Part shown: one piece after another, positions 1 through 13,800 of the stretch
Numbering within the stretch: position 1 is the stretch's first letter
Layout of the letters: every line of letters begins with the position of its first letter
Assembly: GCF_963576545.1 (NCBI RefSeq)
Contig: NC_083646.1
Span: 19,850,663-19,914,662 of the forward strand
Reading direction: 5' to 3'
From: Limanda limanda
Taxonomy: Eukaryota > Chordata > Actinopteri > Pleuronectiformes > Pleuronectidae
Length of the DNA: 64,000 bases
Position numbers and translations under genes: made by a program
Notes under the pieces: model-generated
Told to the model about the DNA's origin: nothing
The model's database searches: none
The model's input: the letters and a program-made list of their open reading frames with translations, nothing else

Positions 1-1635
1 GTGTTATTTATAGGAAATGTGTTTTGTTGGCACCTAGTCTATTTTGTTGCATTTCTAATTTATAAATGTAGGCTACTTGCATGGATAGGAAAATGTAACG
101 TTTTTAGAGGGTAACTGTCTCCTGCTTTAGGCTATGTAATTTTAGGCCTCATTGTGAGGCTATTTTGGTGCCGATGCAATTTCTTATTGATGTGTAGGCC
201 TTCATGAATAATTTCAAATAACCTACCTATCCATGTGTTGAGTCAGTGTTTGGCCTTTTCAGTCCGAAAGTGTAATCCGGCCCCCTGAGGTCTTGCTTGA
301 AAAAATCTGGCCCCCTGTCCAATTTCACCCTGGCATCCCTGATCTAAACCTAAATTAAGATAAAATTATAAACTGTTATAATCGACGAATGTGGCTCCGG
401 ATCTGCTCTATGCATAATTATTCCTTTAACCGTCAGTAAAAGGTTTCCTGGTAACGAAAGCAAAAGGTTGGCAACAACTGAAACCAACACTGGACTATTC
501 CCAGTGTTGACTCCCTGTTGGACCTGTATTAGTTACTCAAACACAATCATGAGCATGGGTTTACGATTCATTTCACCACTGACCTAATTTAACTTTCACC
601 ATTAAACCATTTCAACTACTTAAACAGTTCCAGAATCTTTTTTGAATGCTTTCTTATACAGTAGCATGGCTTAGTGTCACTTTATTTCCTTAAATTTAAA
701 TTCTTATGGCTCTGCACTGGCAACAGATGTGCCAGACATATTGTTTTTGTGTCGTCTGTACATCCATCCGTTCATTTGTCCTTTATCTCAGGAACACCTG
801 GAGGCAATTTCTGACGAACAAATTACAATTTGCTCATCAAAGGTCATAGTGACCTCAAAACATTTTCGCTCATAACTCATGATATCGTAATCTGCATATG
901 ACAGAATTTGACAAATGTCAAACTGGATACAATTATCAAGTGATGTTTATTTAATACCCAAAAGGTCAAATGTCAACTTCGCTGTGACATCATTGTGTTA
1001 TGCAATAACTTGATCAATTTCATTCCTTGAAAGTAGGAATAGACACAAATGTACGGTGTGCTAAAACTTAAAGATTTCACTTTTTATCCTAAATCGAACA
1101 GTCGTTCCAACGTGTGGGGACAATTTCGTATTGGACCTGTAATGACTGGTTTCAGATTCAAAATATACTGTCTTGAAGCGCACTGGACAATCTCAAGCTG
1201 TCAGATTGACCTATTGCATGCCCTTTATGGAGGACATGAGCTAGCAAATCCCTCCTGAGCAGACAATCATGACACCAGAGCTGTAAGCAGCAGCTGAGGA
1301 GGCACCACAGAGGAGTGAGCAGTGTCAAGTGTTCAACCGTTGCACATTCAAACTTTATTTTTGTAAAAATGATAGCCCAACTGCAATTTGACTGGTTGGT
1401 GGAGACATAACTACAACAAACTCTAGTTTGTTATGTATCCAATTGCAGTCCATCAAAGATTAGTAGAATCCTGTTGTGTTTTACTTTAATCTGATACCAC
1501 AGGCACAACCCAGACAATCTTGTGTGGTCAGCACCTCTTTGCTTGAGTTGGGTGTAAAATGGGGGATAGTGAGATACCTGAAAAGAAATATATAAACAAA
1601 GCAAAAACTTCACAGTCTTCTGTAAGCGTACTCAC
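1..1635 (-). other. EIF3H intron 3 (partial)
   Basis: AT-rich intron sequence with no exon seen. It holds one recognisable dispersed fish repeat at about 720-1300 (listed separately). The part at 240-350 has two CCGGCCCCCTG / CTGGCCCCCTG words and may be another old repeat. Confidence 0.7.
720..1300. repeat. Dispersed teleost repeat ('tcaaaggtcatagtgacctca' class)
   Basis: It contains a run of short CATCCATCCGTTC words, then CTCAGGAACACCTGGAGGCAA and paired words of the kind AAAGGTCA / AGTGACCTCA / CATAACTCA. I recognise this order from a very common fish interspersed repeat. The copy is diverged and its ends are not sharp. The family name is not certain. Confidence 0.5.
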
Positions 1636-1803
1636 CATAGATAAGAACAACCGACTCCTCAATGGCGTGCTGGTAGCTGAACTGGGAGTCGAGCAGCGCC
1701 CGGCTGACAAAGGAGCCATAGTAGGTGGACTGGTACCAGCCCACATGCAGATGGTCAATGTTGACGTGACGCAGTGAACGCATCATCTCCATCTGGTACT
1801 GGA
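1636..1803 (-). CDS. eif3h: EIF3H coding exon 3
   Basis: 168 bp, with acceptor CCTGTAG and donor GTGAGT. It encodes [19 protein letters not shown] through [10 protein letters not shown] plus one base. Both boundaries are phase 1 and fit exon 2. The only clear change from human is S for T in GSFVSRALL. Confidence 0.97.
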
Positions 1804-4800
1804 CTACAGGCAGAGAGAGAAGGTAGGGAAGGGAGAGAGTGAGGAAGTCGGGGACAGAGAGAAAGAAAAAATTTAATTTAGAATGAACATAGAAATTAGA
1901 TTAACTTTTTGGGATCTGCGACTATCTGGTCTCCATCTGGAGCTGGACATGGTGCACGAGCCGAGGGAGGGAGGATGCGACAAACATGAGAAATGGCGAA
2001 AAGGAGCAGGGATGTCGGGAGAAATTAATTGAAACTGAGAAAAACAAAGGCTTCATCTTCTGTTATCAAGTGGTTGTGGTGGAGATTTCTAAAACAAACA
2101 TCAACTGGGATGACAAGTCACCCTTTCGTTCTTTATGTGAGAAAATATATCCTGGTAGGGCGACAACAGCTGGATAGATACACAGACGGGTTTCTGCTAC
2201 TGGAGGGAAGGCCAGATAGATTGCGAGCACAGCCTTTTCATTACACCAGACACATCCTTAGGACGCTCAGCCAGAAATACAAACTACCTGCCTTGTTGGC
2301 TGTAAGTAACAACCGAAGCAAGCGAGCTAAACAGCATCTCCATGCAGGCTAGCTGAGGGAGGTTGATAAATCAGGGTGTTATTGGGCAGCTGTGGCCCCC
2401 AAGACCCCAGACTGTAGAGCACATTCTTCTCCTGCTGAGGCTGTTAACGCCAACAAACCGAATAGGTGGAGAAGAGGTTGAGTGGAAAGCAGGCAGAGTA
2501 AAAAGAGGGAAGATAGACAGTTCAGGGAGGGAAAGGGAACAAATAATTAAAGGAGAGAAACCGTGTAGAAGTGAAAAATTACAAAGAAGAGACAAGAGAA
2601 ACTACATTATAGAAGATATAGGACGTTTTTAAAAGGGCAAAATGTCTCTTGGCATATTTCTAATGACCTGAATTCAACCCCTGGTGTTGATGTTATGTAA
2701 AACAGGGAGTGACTTCATTCAAAATATATGAACATGTTCTTTGGTCACTTTTGATATTTGACCTGACAATTATTCCTCACAAAACTACTCAGAGCTGCCA
2801 TTGTGGCAGTTTGCAGATTAAGTCTGAAGCATTTCAGATTCTTTCTCCCTCTATCTGGAAAGAACACACACACAAAATTCACAATGTGTGCCATGAAAAG
2901 GAGGGCAACACTAAGGTGCCTTTTTCTGCCGCCAATAAAATCTCATTGAATTTTGTGAACTTCTGGATTGGAGCACTGGATGGGAGCAGACAGGTGGAAT
3001 GGGCTTATTCACAACCTGTCCTGCAGGGATGGACTGTATGTACCAATCTGCCCTTTTACTTAGTGACTGACATGGTCAGTGAGACAAAAGCAAGCAAAGC
3101 AGATGAATGGGAGAAATACAGAGGGGAGGAGGATAGGAATGAAGAAGAGGAATATGGGAAGATAGGGTGCATGAGGGTGGGAGAAAGACTGCAGACTGTG
3201 TAGCAATTCTGCAACAAACCACAGGAGGAGGATGTGTATCGGTGGTGTCTGGCACTGTTTGTGTTTCTTCGCCATAGAAGCACATCCACAGGAGAAATGT
3301 GTGTTTAGTAGCGTCTATTTCACAGAGAAAAATTAGCGCGTGGGGTCAGGAGCTTCTTCTTTGAAGGTGGTGACAAATGAGAAGAATGTTAGAATTAAAA
3401 GGTGCGGGAGAGACAAGTAGCGGAAGAAGCAAATGAGAGATTATGAGGAAAGAGACGAGTGTTGGTTACAGACAAAGCGAGTCTGTCTGAGAGCGGCTCT
3501 GCCCAGGGGCTGGCTAGCAGCTGACTCCAAGACAAACAGAGCTCAATGGAGAGGGAAGGCATCCTGCCACCCAACCACTAACTACTGTATCTGTCTCTGC
3601 ACTTCTGTGCCAATCAGTAAGGGTGCTTACCTCTCAGGCGCCACTGATGCGTATACCTGCCCCCCCACCCTATCATTAGTGGGCAAATTGTGCACAAAGT
3701 GATCCGTCTCTAAAGTGAACACTTAAGGCTGGAGGATTGACAAGAGGCAGGGAAACCAATCAGCCATTTCTCCTCTCCTTGCTGGGCACAAATAGTCTTC
3801 CCAGTTACTGTTATTATTAATATGTGTAAAATATGTATATGCTGATGGATGGGTGGGTGGATGGATGGGTTGTTTCCATTGTGATATTTGTTTTATAAAA
3901 TTAAGTCAAATCCCATACTACTAACAAAATATCTATATCTCCTTCACTCTTTGTTAATCTTAGTAGACATAATGGCTTAGTTGATGGAGCTAACATGTGT
4001 TTTAAAGGTGAGGTTATCACTTAATAATTATATAATGCCATTCGGTTTTTTGCTTTGGGTTAATGCAAGTGTGAAACTCACAAATAAAGAAGGTACGTTG
4101 GCCAATAATTACCTTTACAGATAATGGACTGAGCAAGTTAAGAGTACAGATGAGACTGAAGTTATTTAACAGAACATCAAATCGAATAATAGCAACTGAT
4201 GATGTGTTTATCATTAAATCAGCCACTAAACAAGTAACAGTTTCACCTTCCATCTATCCCATCACTTTATAAACTGGGCTTTATCAGTTAACATGCCAAT
4301 CATTCATTAAGTGACAATACAAACTCACAGTCACTTGCTTTTCTCTACTAATAACCTCCAGATCCCCAGTGCATTCAGGAAAACTAAATAAACCCTCAAT
4401 TCAAAGTGAATGACTCTTGATCTGATGTTTAAAGTTTGGATTCACAGTGGATGCAGTGTTTTCAAAGTCATCAACAAATTCTTCTCAGTGTCCTTGACTT
4501 CTTTGCAATTGGTTTCATTCAGAATCTCCAGTGTAAGTCCAAAATGGGAAACGTTGTGGATCTGTAGGAAGATCATGCAATTATTTCTGTGCTGAGAATT
4601 TAAAACGCACAGGGATGGATACAAAGAAATTATAAAAACATGGGATTCCACAGTGTTTTCCCCAAGGCTCGTAGGTCAACTGAGCAGCTGCAAGCCACAG
4701 ATAGACCAAGACCCCGCGGAGCATTCACACACAGTGATGGGGCACCTTGTTATTTTATTTCTGTTTACTCTGTTAAGAACATAATACCTCGTGAGAAGCA

Positions 4801-7800
4801 TGGTTGTGGCGTCACCATGCTATATGGGTGCTTCTCAGTAGCAGAGAAAAGGAGACTGATTAAAATTGAGGGAAAGATGAATTCAGCCAAATAGAGAGAG
4901 GTGCTTGACAAATGCCCGCTCCAGCGTTTGTGCAAGTTAAACCTTTTGGCAAGACAATGATCCAGAGTGTAGGGCCAACACAATGCTGGAGTGGCTACAG
5001 GACAAGTCAGACTGGCCTTCAGTGGCCCAGAATTAAACCCCACAGAACATCTGTGCAGAGACCACAGCTCACACATACTTCCATCCAATCTGCTGGAGCT
5101 TTGGAGGATCTGCCAGGAAAAGTCAGATAAACTGCCCAAATCCAGGTGTACAAAGCTTGTAGAGACTTAACCCCAGAAGACTCAGCTGTAATTACAGCCA
5201 AGGGGACATCGAATAAAAAGTGCTGAATTAAGGGTACTCATTAGTAAATGAGGTTAGATGTTTTTCATTTGAATATTTTGTGTAAAATGGCAATTTTGTT
5301 CATTTACAATTTACATCTACAACAAAGTTTTGCAGAAAAGTCAAGGGGTTTATACACTTACAGAAGCTGCTTTACAAACAAAATAAAAATACTGCTGCAA
5401 AGTGATTTTTATAATACATTTTCACGCAGGATAATAATGTTTTCCGTTCTTTCGACTACCACTGAGATAGAGGCGATGAATGTAATGAATGTGGGCGCTA
5501 CCACTGATCCAGGAAAGTGAACCAAATGGCTTTTAGGTCGTAGCTGGTGGGGCCAGTGGACATGTTATGTAATCAGTGTTTGCCTGAACAATGTAACGCC
5601 AACTACCGTGGCAACCCAAATGTTGATCTGTACCTCAGGCAAATGAGATTTTGAGGTTAGGTAGCAGGAGCATAGCAGGTATTTGATTCTCCTTCTCTCT
5701 CCCTTTCTAAAACTATGTTAGCTCCACTGTGGGTCACAGACCTGTTTCAGGAGAGCCCTCACATGATAATACAAAGCAAATACCTTGGAAATCAACAGCT
5801 AATCCTTGCATGGCCAGCTAGTTTAGAAGCTATACATCCGTCTATATTCTCTGTCCAAAACAGGACAAACCCTTGTTGCTTCCCACTGTAGAATTAGTAA
5901 GACAGCTGGTGATACTTTGTGGATGGAAAGGCAGCATTAGCTAGAGAATAGCCAATTTAACAATATCATCAAGGCATAGAGGGGAAGCATGCGCCACCGT
6001 TTGCTATTCCTCACTCATTTCTACTGCCCTGACGCCTCTCCTATCAATCAATCTAGGTCCCGAGGCCAGACAGGGAATGAGTCTGCCCATTCCCTTTGCA
6101 CTGCTCGATTGTGTGTGTGCTTGTGTGTGTGTGTGTTGATGTGTCTGACAGAGCAAGAGGGAGGGAGGGATAGGGGGAAAAGGAGAGTGTACGTAAACAG
6201 AGAAAATGAAAGTGTGTTTAGCGGAGTATCTGTGAAATCATGAGTTCAGTGAGGGAAACAGAAAGCGAGGAAGGAAACAGAACATGATGGTAAGTGAGAG
6301 CACAAAATGCGGGATAGCAAGAATATGTTTTGCTAGGTGAGCAGGTGGGTAAGCATAAATGTGTGGAAAACACACTGAAAGAGGAAAAACTGGGAAATGG
6401 GAAACCTAAGGATACCATGTACTGCATGCTGTACGTCTGAATCGCTCATGTGTTTGTTTGTGTGGGCACACATATATATATCGTTGTGAGGGCCAATTCT
6501 GGTTCAATGCCATCATTGTGAGGGATTTTTGGCTAGACCTCACAAATAAAATAGGCTTTTTGATGGGTTAGACTACGTTTTAGGGTTACATTTAGAATTA
6601 GGTTAGGCATTTGGTTGTGATGGTACGGGTAAGGGGCCAGGGAATGCCTTATCTCAATGAGTGTCCTCACAACTAAAGAGAGACACACGCGTGTGTGTGT
6701 GTGGAGATATTTATCAGCTAGGAGCTAAACTCTACACCTTCGGCTGCAATGTTAAGAGTCATAATCAACAAGGCGATTCCAGTGTGTGCTTGTGTGACTT
6801 TATGTGCGAGTGTGTGTCTTTGCAGTGAATCAGACAGATAGTCCATACTCTAATACTCAACGACACAAGAGGTGAACTGCATCAGACCCTTCATGCTGCT
6901 GCAGGCCACAACATCTCAGTAAAGGCAGTGAGATGTGTGCGAGTGTGTGTGTCTGTGGATATGAGGATGCACGTAGCTGTGTGTCACAACATGTTCTAAT
7001 CACCACCCCGAGCTGATGGGGCCTTGCCTGAATAAGTGTTGTGGTTTAGCACGTGCACACACACAAACAAATATCCATGAACATCACTGTTAGCTGATGA
7101 ATAATAAAATGGTGTCAAAAAACTTGGAGAGCTACATTTTCTTAAACGTCCATTCCCTTCACGCTCATGAGTTTGGAGAAAATTCAGATAATCCACCAGT
7201 CAGACCTCTATCCACAATAACCAGGTAACATTACGTAGAATACTTTTTCTCTGTTAGTCACGAGAAATAAAATTGTTTATTAGATGATTTATAAAAGAGT
7301 GAAACATAACTTGTTTATGCTTTGTTTTCAAACTAAAATATTCACCTCCGACTCCATTCCCTCCATAGAGAGGGAGTGGTGTGCAGCATTGATGACCCAT
7401 CAATATCGTCTCGGAGTTGAAAATGAAAAACAGAAAAACAGTCATTTCGGATGATTGATGCAACTGCTATGTTTGCTGGATTGCTAATTCCTCATATTCT
7501 GCCCGAGGAGCTTAGTGGTGGCAACAAAGCATGCTCATCTTGGCGTTTCATAAATACGTCAGAGCCAAAAGGAAAGAAGACACATTTTTATGTGATTTAC
7601 AATTTAGACACCCCTTATTCTGCCAGGGTTTTGTTCTGTGAAGAAGTCTGTGGCTCCACACCTTCTACATATTTGTTTCATCTTACTCTCTGGACTTGGA
7701 ACAAGTCCCTCAGTTTTCGTAAAAAATCCTCTGACACTTTTGTTAAGCATTGTATGAATACACGTGGCTTGACTTTACCTCACTTGCTACAAAACAATTC

Positions 7801-10800
7801 ATCTGCTTTTGTTTACTGTGGTGTACAAAGTGGATCTCTCTGTTTGAAGGCCTTGAGACAACCTGTCTGTTCTGCCTTGTTGCTCTACTGCTGCGTTCCT
7901 GTTTACCACCATGCTTCTCCTCTGGATTCCCCAAACAAAAACAGATAATACCTGCTGATAATAACTTTCTCCTCCTCAGAGTCTGTTCACCACAATAAAA
8001 AACAACGGTATTGTTTAGAGTCCTGAGAACTTGAAAAACAAGTGTTCATTGATGCCCTGAGCCTTTTGGGTCAATACAATTTATTATTGAGGGAAAGCTC
8101 AGTCCACGTAGATTGAAATGTAATCAAGCTAGAAAGTAATACGATATCTTAAAAATGAATACAGACAGAATATATAGCTGCAAGCAGCAAAGATCCAGGT
8201 CCAAGCCGTTAATGGATAGCACATAAATGGAATGTGTGGATTCGAACATCAGATATTTGTTTATCCAGTGAACTTTACTCATCGACTGTGCCACTGGAGA
8301 GACATGGTAGGTATGATATAACTGGGATATTTTTTCAATTCGTACTCAAAGTGCATTTGACAATCAAATGTTGGAGATAAAATTATATCACACATTCCAT
8401 TTCCTGTATATTGTCAAAAACATGGTGATCAAGCGCTTGATGAAATAGAAAATGCTGTGTTTGCTGTACATTATGAATTACAATAAGATATTGAATGTCA
8501 CAGCGCACTTTTAAAATATCTGGTCACCATTTGAAACTAGTATCCAAATTAGTTAAGGTAACATTTGAATGAAGACTCGTGGAGTTAAATATGTTAATTG
8601 ATTTAGCATGGTTTAAAAACATAATGTAACTGACTCTGGGTCTGTCAGACATACAGGCGATTCATTTTGATTTGTACAGAATTTTCAAAATTCCTGGAAA
8701 AGAAATTTGTTCTCATTCTTTCAAAATGATGTCAAATTTCACCAGATCGAATGAAGAAACTCTAAAAAGTCAGTTTTGCTTTTACATAGCGGAGGACCAT
8801 TGAATGAATGGATGAATGAAGTAAGGAAATACAGGGTAAAGGCAGAAAATGGTTACAAAGTTATTCTCAAGGACACTGAAGATATATCATCTAATGCACA
8901 AGTCTGTACTGTGCACCCTGGAGGTGAGACGTTTTAAAGTATGAGCCACGGAGGCTAAATTTGACATTTTCATTGGATCTATTCCCTCATCCTTCCACAC
9001 CACCCATGTGTAACTGAGATTTAGCCTGATAGAACCAGCGAGATACAGTTTCCTCCATGAAAAACACCAATCACGGCTCTTCATTCGTCCCACTGGCACA
9101 ATAACGCATGTCAATTAGGCTTTGAGCTATCCGACATTGCCCTTGAGTGAACTAATGGGAGCTTTCTACATAAACCTCGGACTGATTTCTTAAGGAAAAC
9201 AAAACAATTTTCACTTCCAATAAGCAGGACACACACACACATGCAGGTACAGGGCTGACTTAACTGCTTTTATTAAGCAGGGTGGTGGCTTCCAACACCA
9301 TTTACTGCAACCCACAAAGAGAAGCCTAGATTTAAAAGAAAAGATGAAAAATAACCACATAACTCTCAAACTAAACCACCTTCCGCCAAAGGACTGAAAG
9401 AAAACTGAATTAACACCAGAATATTGAAGCAACCATGTTAAGAGGCACTTTCATTAAGGTGCAGAACAGTGAATCCCAGCCAGGGAATGTACCCCAGGGG
9501 TCACATAAAAGATTTTAAGTATCTAAACAATTTGAAAAAGATAAAAATTACAATATAAATAAAAAAAATACAGTGAGATGTTTCACCCTTAGCTCATGTA
9601 ACTTCTGAAGTCTGAAGAGTTGAAATAACAAGCTAAAGAATAGAAAGTTATGACTTTTCCTAGATGGTTGGTCTGTGTAGCGCAAATCAATAGCTTTAAA
9701 AAAAAAAAATCACATTAATGACAAGGAAATAATGACATGATCTTATATAATTTCAGTAGTTGAAAAGTTGTAAAGTAAAGTTTTGATTGAGTGAAGCAAA
9801 TGTGAAGCTACAGTTTCCTGTCAAATTAAGACTCAACCATATTATATTTTTCATTTTAAAATCATTGTTTAAAGCCAACTTTAAATTTGACTATGAATCA
9901 GCATTAACAAAAGCAGGGTAGTTATTTAAGGCCATGGCATTTGGCAGATTAGTGTAATAACTATAAATTAATTGAAAATCATTACTACTTTCTAGAGCTA
10001 ATCACCTTGCTCAGTAAGTATACTGCCAACTTGTCTCACTGCCTCTCCCAAGTCACATGTGCCTCACAGAGCACACGGCCGAACAGACCTGCGGCATCTT
10101 GGGTACTTCTGTCAAAGACATTAGGTTCAGTCACATTCTATGCTTCCCTTCCTCTAAAGAGAAAGGAGGACAAACACTTTCTTTCCAAGCATTGTCAAGG
10201 TCAGCAGCTGCTGATGTGAGAGAGCAGATAGCTCGTCCTCCTGCCACGGCGTTTTGTCCGTCCACGCGTTCATCTGTCGGAGGGAGGGAGCAGTGATGAA
10301 TGTGCGAGTTGTCGGGAAGTAAATGGTGGTATCGAGTTGTGGTCTAGTCCGGGGTGTCAGGAGAGACACGGGGCTAATTTTCAGCAGCGAGGCTATAATG
10401 GGATGTGTGTGCCTATTTGTGAGTACGTCTGTGTGTTTGTGCGAGTGCACCCACTATGATCCATGTTCCACCTGGCACAGTGGATTAGGTGCAATTAATC
10501 TTAGTTAAGCAAGCCCCGCAGAGGGCTGCCTCCCTAAAACGTGCGTGCACATACAAACAGACACTAGGCCACAAACAGGCGCACAAACACCCTCAGTGAT
10601 GCATGGGAGAGGGTGAGAGCGTAGGGGAGCAGCTGCTTTGTGTGCTTAACACACTGACGAGTTCACCATATGCACATTTGACAGCGCCGGTTGTCACAGG
10701 GATTTGTTTTTATTGTGGGAATAGGGAGATGATGTAGAGGAGGAACTGATGAGCCTGTTTGTTTTATATCCTAGTTTGGGGGAAGGAATTCTTACTTGAT

Positions 10801-13800
10801 CTCCTTGTCAGCGCTCATTTAACAACCCCTAAGCTAGCAACAGGTAAAGTGTTGTGTGCATGTATCGTTATGAAGGCATACCGCACATCTGTAGTCCTTA
10901 AAGTGTATGAGCTACACATATTTATTTTCCATTTATGACTCAATATAAAAATAAAAGTCTGTATGGACATGTTACATTTCATAAATGCAGGGTTTCCCCC
11001 AGAAAACTTGCTAAGCCTGGTGGTAGGGCTGCTAGAAGGCACCCGCGGGGGGGGGGGGGGGGGGGGGGAGTCGGATTTTGAGCTGGACACCATTGTTTCT
11101 TGTTTCTTATACTCTAAACATGTTGCACTTTGTTTAATATGTACACCTAACTTTTTTATTTTGATAAGGGGTTAAATAGATACTTTGATATCTTTTTGAG
11201 TTGCACTGCTGACTTAACTTATAAGTCCTCTTTTTTATTTATTTTTATCACGTTGGAGTTGCTAGTTTAAACCTACAGTTTTGCACTTTAATATTTGAGC
11301 CTTTGTTTACATTTTGTTTTGTGCTGCATTATATGGTGACATACAGTTTGTTGTTATCAAAATAAAATTAACTGAATTGAAATGGTCAATTTGATTTTTT
11401 TGGAGGAAAATTAATCGTTTAGATTAATCGACTAATCGATAAAATAGTCGTCAGATTAATCGATAGAAAAATAGTCGTTAGTGGCAGCCCTACTTAATAT
11501 TAAAAAAAAATCAAGTTTGCTGGGAACATAGCAGTCAGGCCTCTTATTTCAGAAACAATGAACCGTAACAGTTTGGTTACCAATAAAAGATAAGCGTACT
11601 ACTTCTTTGCTTTCAGCCAGCTACTCAAACAGACAAGCAACAAAATTACAAACAAAATACACAGGCAAGTGTCGGCCTACTTTGAAATAAATTAAACACA
11701 GAACTTTGTAGGGCTATTTGAGTCCTCCTCATATTTGTGGAAAATGTATGAAATAAGAAGTACCCTATTTTTAAATAAATAAAACCAAATAGCTGCAGCC
11801 TAATCGTGTAACGGACTGGGTTTATGTTTATGTTCGGTTTTGACTTATGTTCAGTAAAACACTGTGTTGAAGGAGCGTTCTGATGTCTGAGGGTCAGTGA
11901 AGGCAACGTATGTTCAGTAAAACACTGTGTTGAAGGAGCGTTCTGATGTCCGAGGGTCAGTGAATGCGTCTGGGTGGGACATGTGACTGTTTGGACCAAT
12001 AGGATGGTTGCTTGGGGATCGGGGCTCAATGAGGAAGTGAAGTGTTGTTGATGTGCGCGAGTGACGGATTTTTTTTTTTTTTTTAAATAAAAAAAACATG
12101 CGACGCTTAGCCTGGCGGGGGGGGGGGGGGGGAGTAAGGCCCGCCAGGCCTATACAGCACTGGGGGAAACCCTGATAAATGAGACTTGTATGAAAAACTT
12201 AAAAGAAATTTGTAAATAAGTGTGGCAAATAAATGGTAAATGGTTTTGTATTTATATAGCGCTTTTCTAGTCTTGATGACCACTCAAGGTGCTTTACAGA
12301 ACAGTTTTACATTCACCCATATACACACACACATTCATACTGTGCATCTACTAGCAGCACTTTTGTTGTTCTATGACAGCCAATTCAGGGTTCAGCATCT
12401 TGCCCAAAGACACTTTGGCATGCAGATGGGAAAGACTGGGGATCGAACTACCGACCTTCAGGTTGGAGGACAACGGCTTTACCCCTCAGCCACAGCTGCT
12501 CATACCTTCCAATTAAATGTCTTTCATCAAAAGCAGATCACAAGCTTAATTCTTCCTGAATCCTTCTCTTTATCCTTTCATCTCCGTGCTGGGGACAACA
12601 GGTGTAGCAGCTGAAACCTGTGCATGTATTCACAGGTGTAGTTCCCACACAGGAGCAATTAATTGCAGTGGCATCACCTACATCATTTGTTTAATCCGTA
12701 TGCCACGTGGCTTCACCTGTGTAAAAAAAAAATACTACCACTGTCAGACTCGCATGACTAAACATTGGACCATAGGTGATTAATACAGACTCAACGGAGG
12801 AGCAAGTGGGAGGGAAACTTTCAGGCATTCAGGTTCCTGCAGGCAAACATTCTGTTCTTTTTTCTGCATAAATAATGTTAGACATGTAACAGTTGAATCA
12901 TTGTTTTGTTTTTTATTTCTTCAACATCTAGATTAAAGGGGGGACTACTCCCTTCACTGATCTCCTGTTGGTGTTCGGTGGTTATTTTTTATTCTTTCCA
13001 CTATTTTTTCATGTTAATGGTTTCTATACTTTTCTCTAACTGCCTCTCGCCGTTTCTTCTTCCTCGTCATCTTGCTCCATCTTTTACCGACCATCTTTTC
13101 CCAGTTGTTCTGTCCTTTCTTCTGCCCTAACGATCAATCTTTTGCTCGGTTTCTCTAATTTGTCCCTCATAATTATCCATTTTTTCCCCCATCAACCCCT
13201 CATTCCTCCCTTCCCTCCTCTCTTGCCAACCTCCATTTCTCTCATCCTTGTCACATCCTTCTCTCGTTTTCATCTTTTAACCCTCCTCCTGCTCCCTTCA
13301 GCCCACCTGGATTAGCAGCAGCCCAGAGTGATGCATTTTGACCCCACCTCCGCACACACAAAATTTAATGTGGGGCTGAATCGTGATGAGACAAAGGAGC
13401 GGATGAATAAAACAGTGGAACTGATGGCAGTGGTGACGGCACCCAGGGGACCCACACTCTTGATTTATAACTCCGGGTGAGCATTCAAAAGCAGATACAG
13501 CTCCAGCTCGCTGCTAACAGCCAGTCTCAGATCTACACTACAGGGGGAGAGACAGAGAGCTCAGATAAAGATAGAAAGGGGGGAAGGAGGAAAGGTGAGA
13601 GACAGGGGACATTGAGCAAAAAAGACAGCGAATGAGAATCTTTTAGCGCTCAGGAAAGGTGCCCCTCAAAATCCTAATGCATAACAGTGACCATAATATA
13701 TATAATGTATATATATTTCCCTTAAAAAGGTGGGATACCAAGTGATTTCTAATTAGCCTCACTGAGGGAGAGCAAGGAAAAACGGAGGAAATCAATTTCC

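Larger units (their letters stand above)
10988..12174. mobile_element. Non-autonomous DNA element with CAGGGTTTCCCCCAG ends (composite)
   Basis: The left end, CAGGGTTTCCCCCAG, is matched by an inverted CTGGGGGAAACCCTG at the right end. The flanks share ATAAATG (10981-10987 and 12175-12181), a 7-bp perfect target-site duplication; an eighth base would mismatch. CAG...CTG ends suit the hAT class. GC-rich arms next to the ends hold runs of 22 G (11047-11068) and 16 G (12117-12132). The inside is composite: it holds the end of a second hAT family and a 63-bp tandem duplication. No transposase is seen. Confidence 0.75.

Noticed and set aside
2709..3203. 164-codon plus-strand frame
   Set aside because: Ends in a Glu-rich run made by GAGGA-type DNA; no homology recognised and no gene context.
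6560..6640. Telomere-like TTAGGG array
   Set aside because: The TTAGG words are few, spaced and part of a dispersed repeat.
7451..7948. 165-codon plus-strand frame
   Set aside because: No recognisable motif or family, ordinary intron DNA; length alone is not enough.
12420..12503. Functional tRNA gene
   Set aside because: The A and B boxes are there, but no full cloverleaf or anticodon stem can be formed; it fits the head of a SINE.
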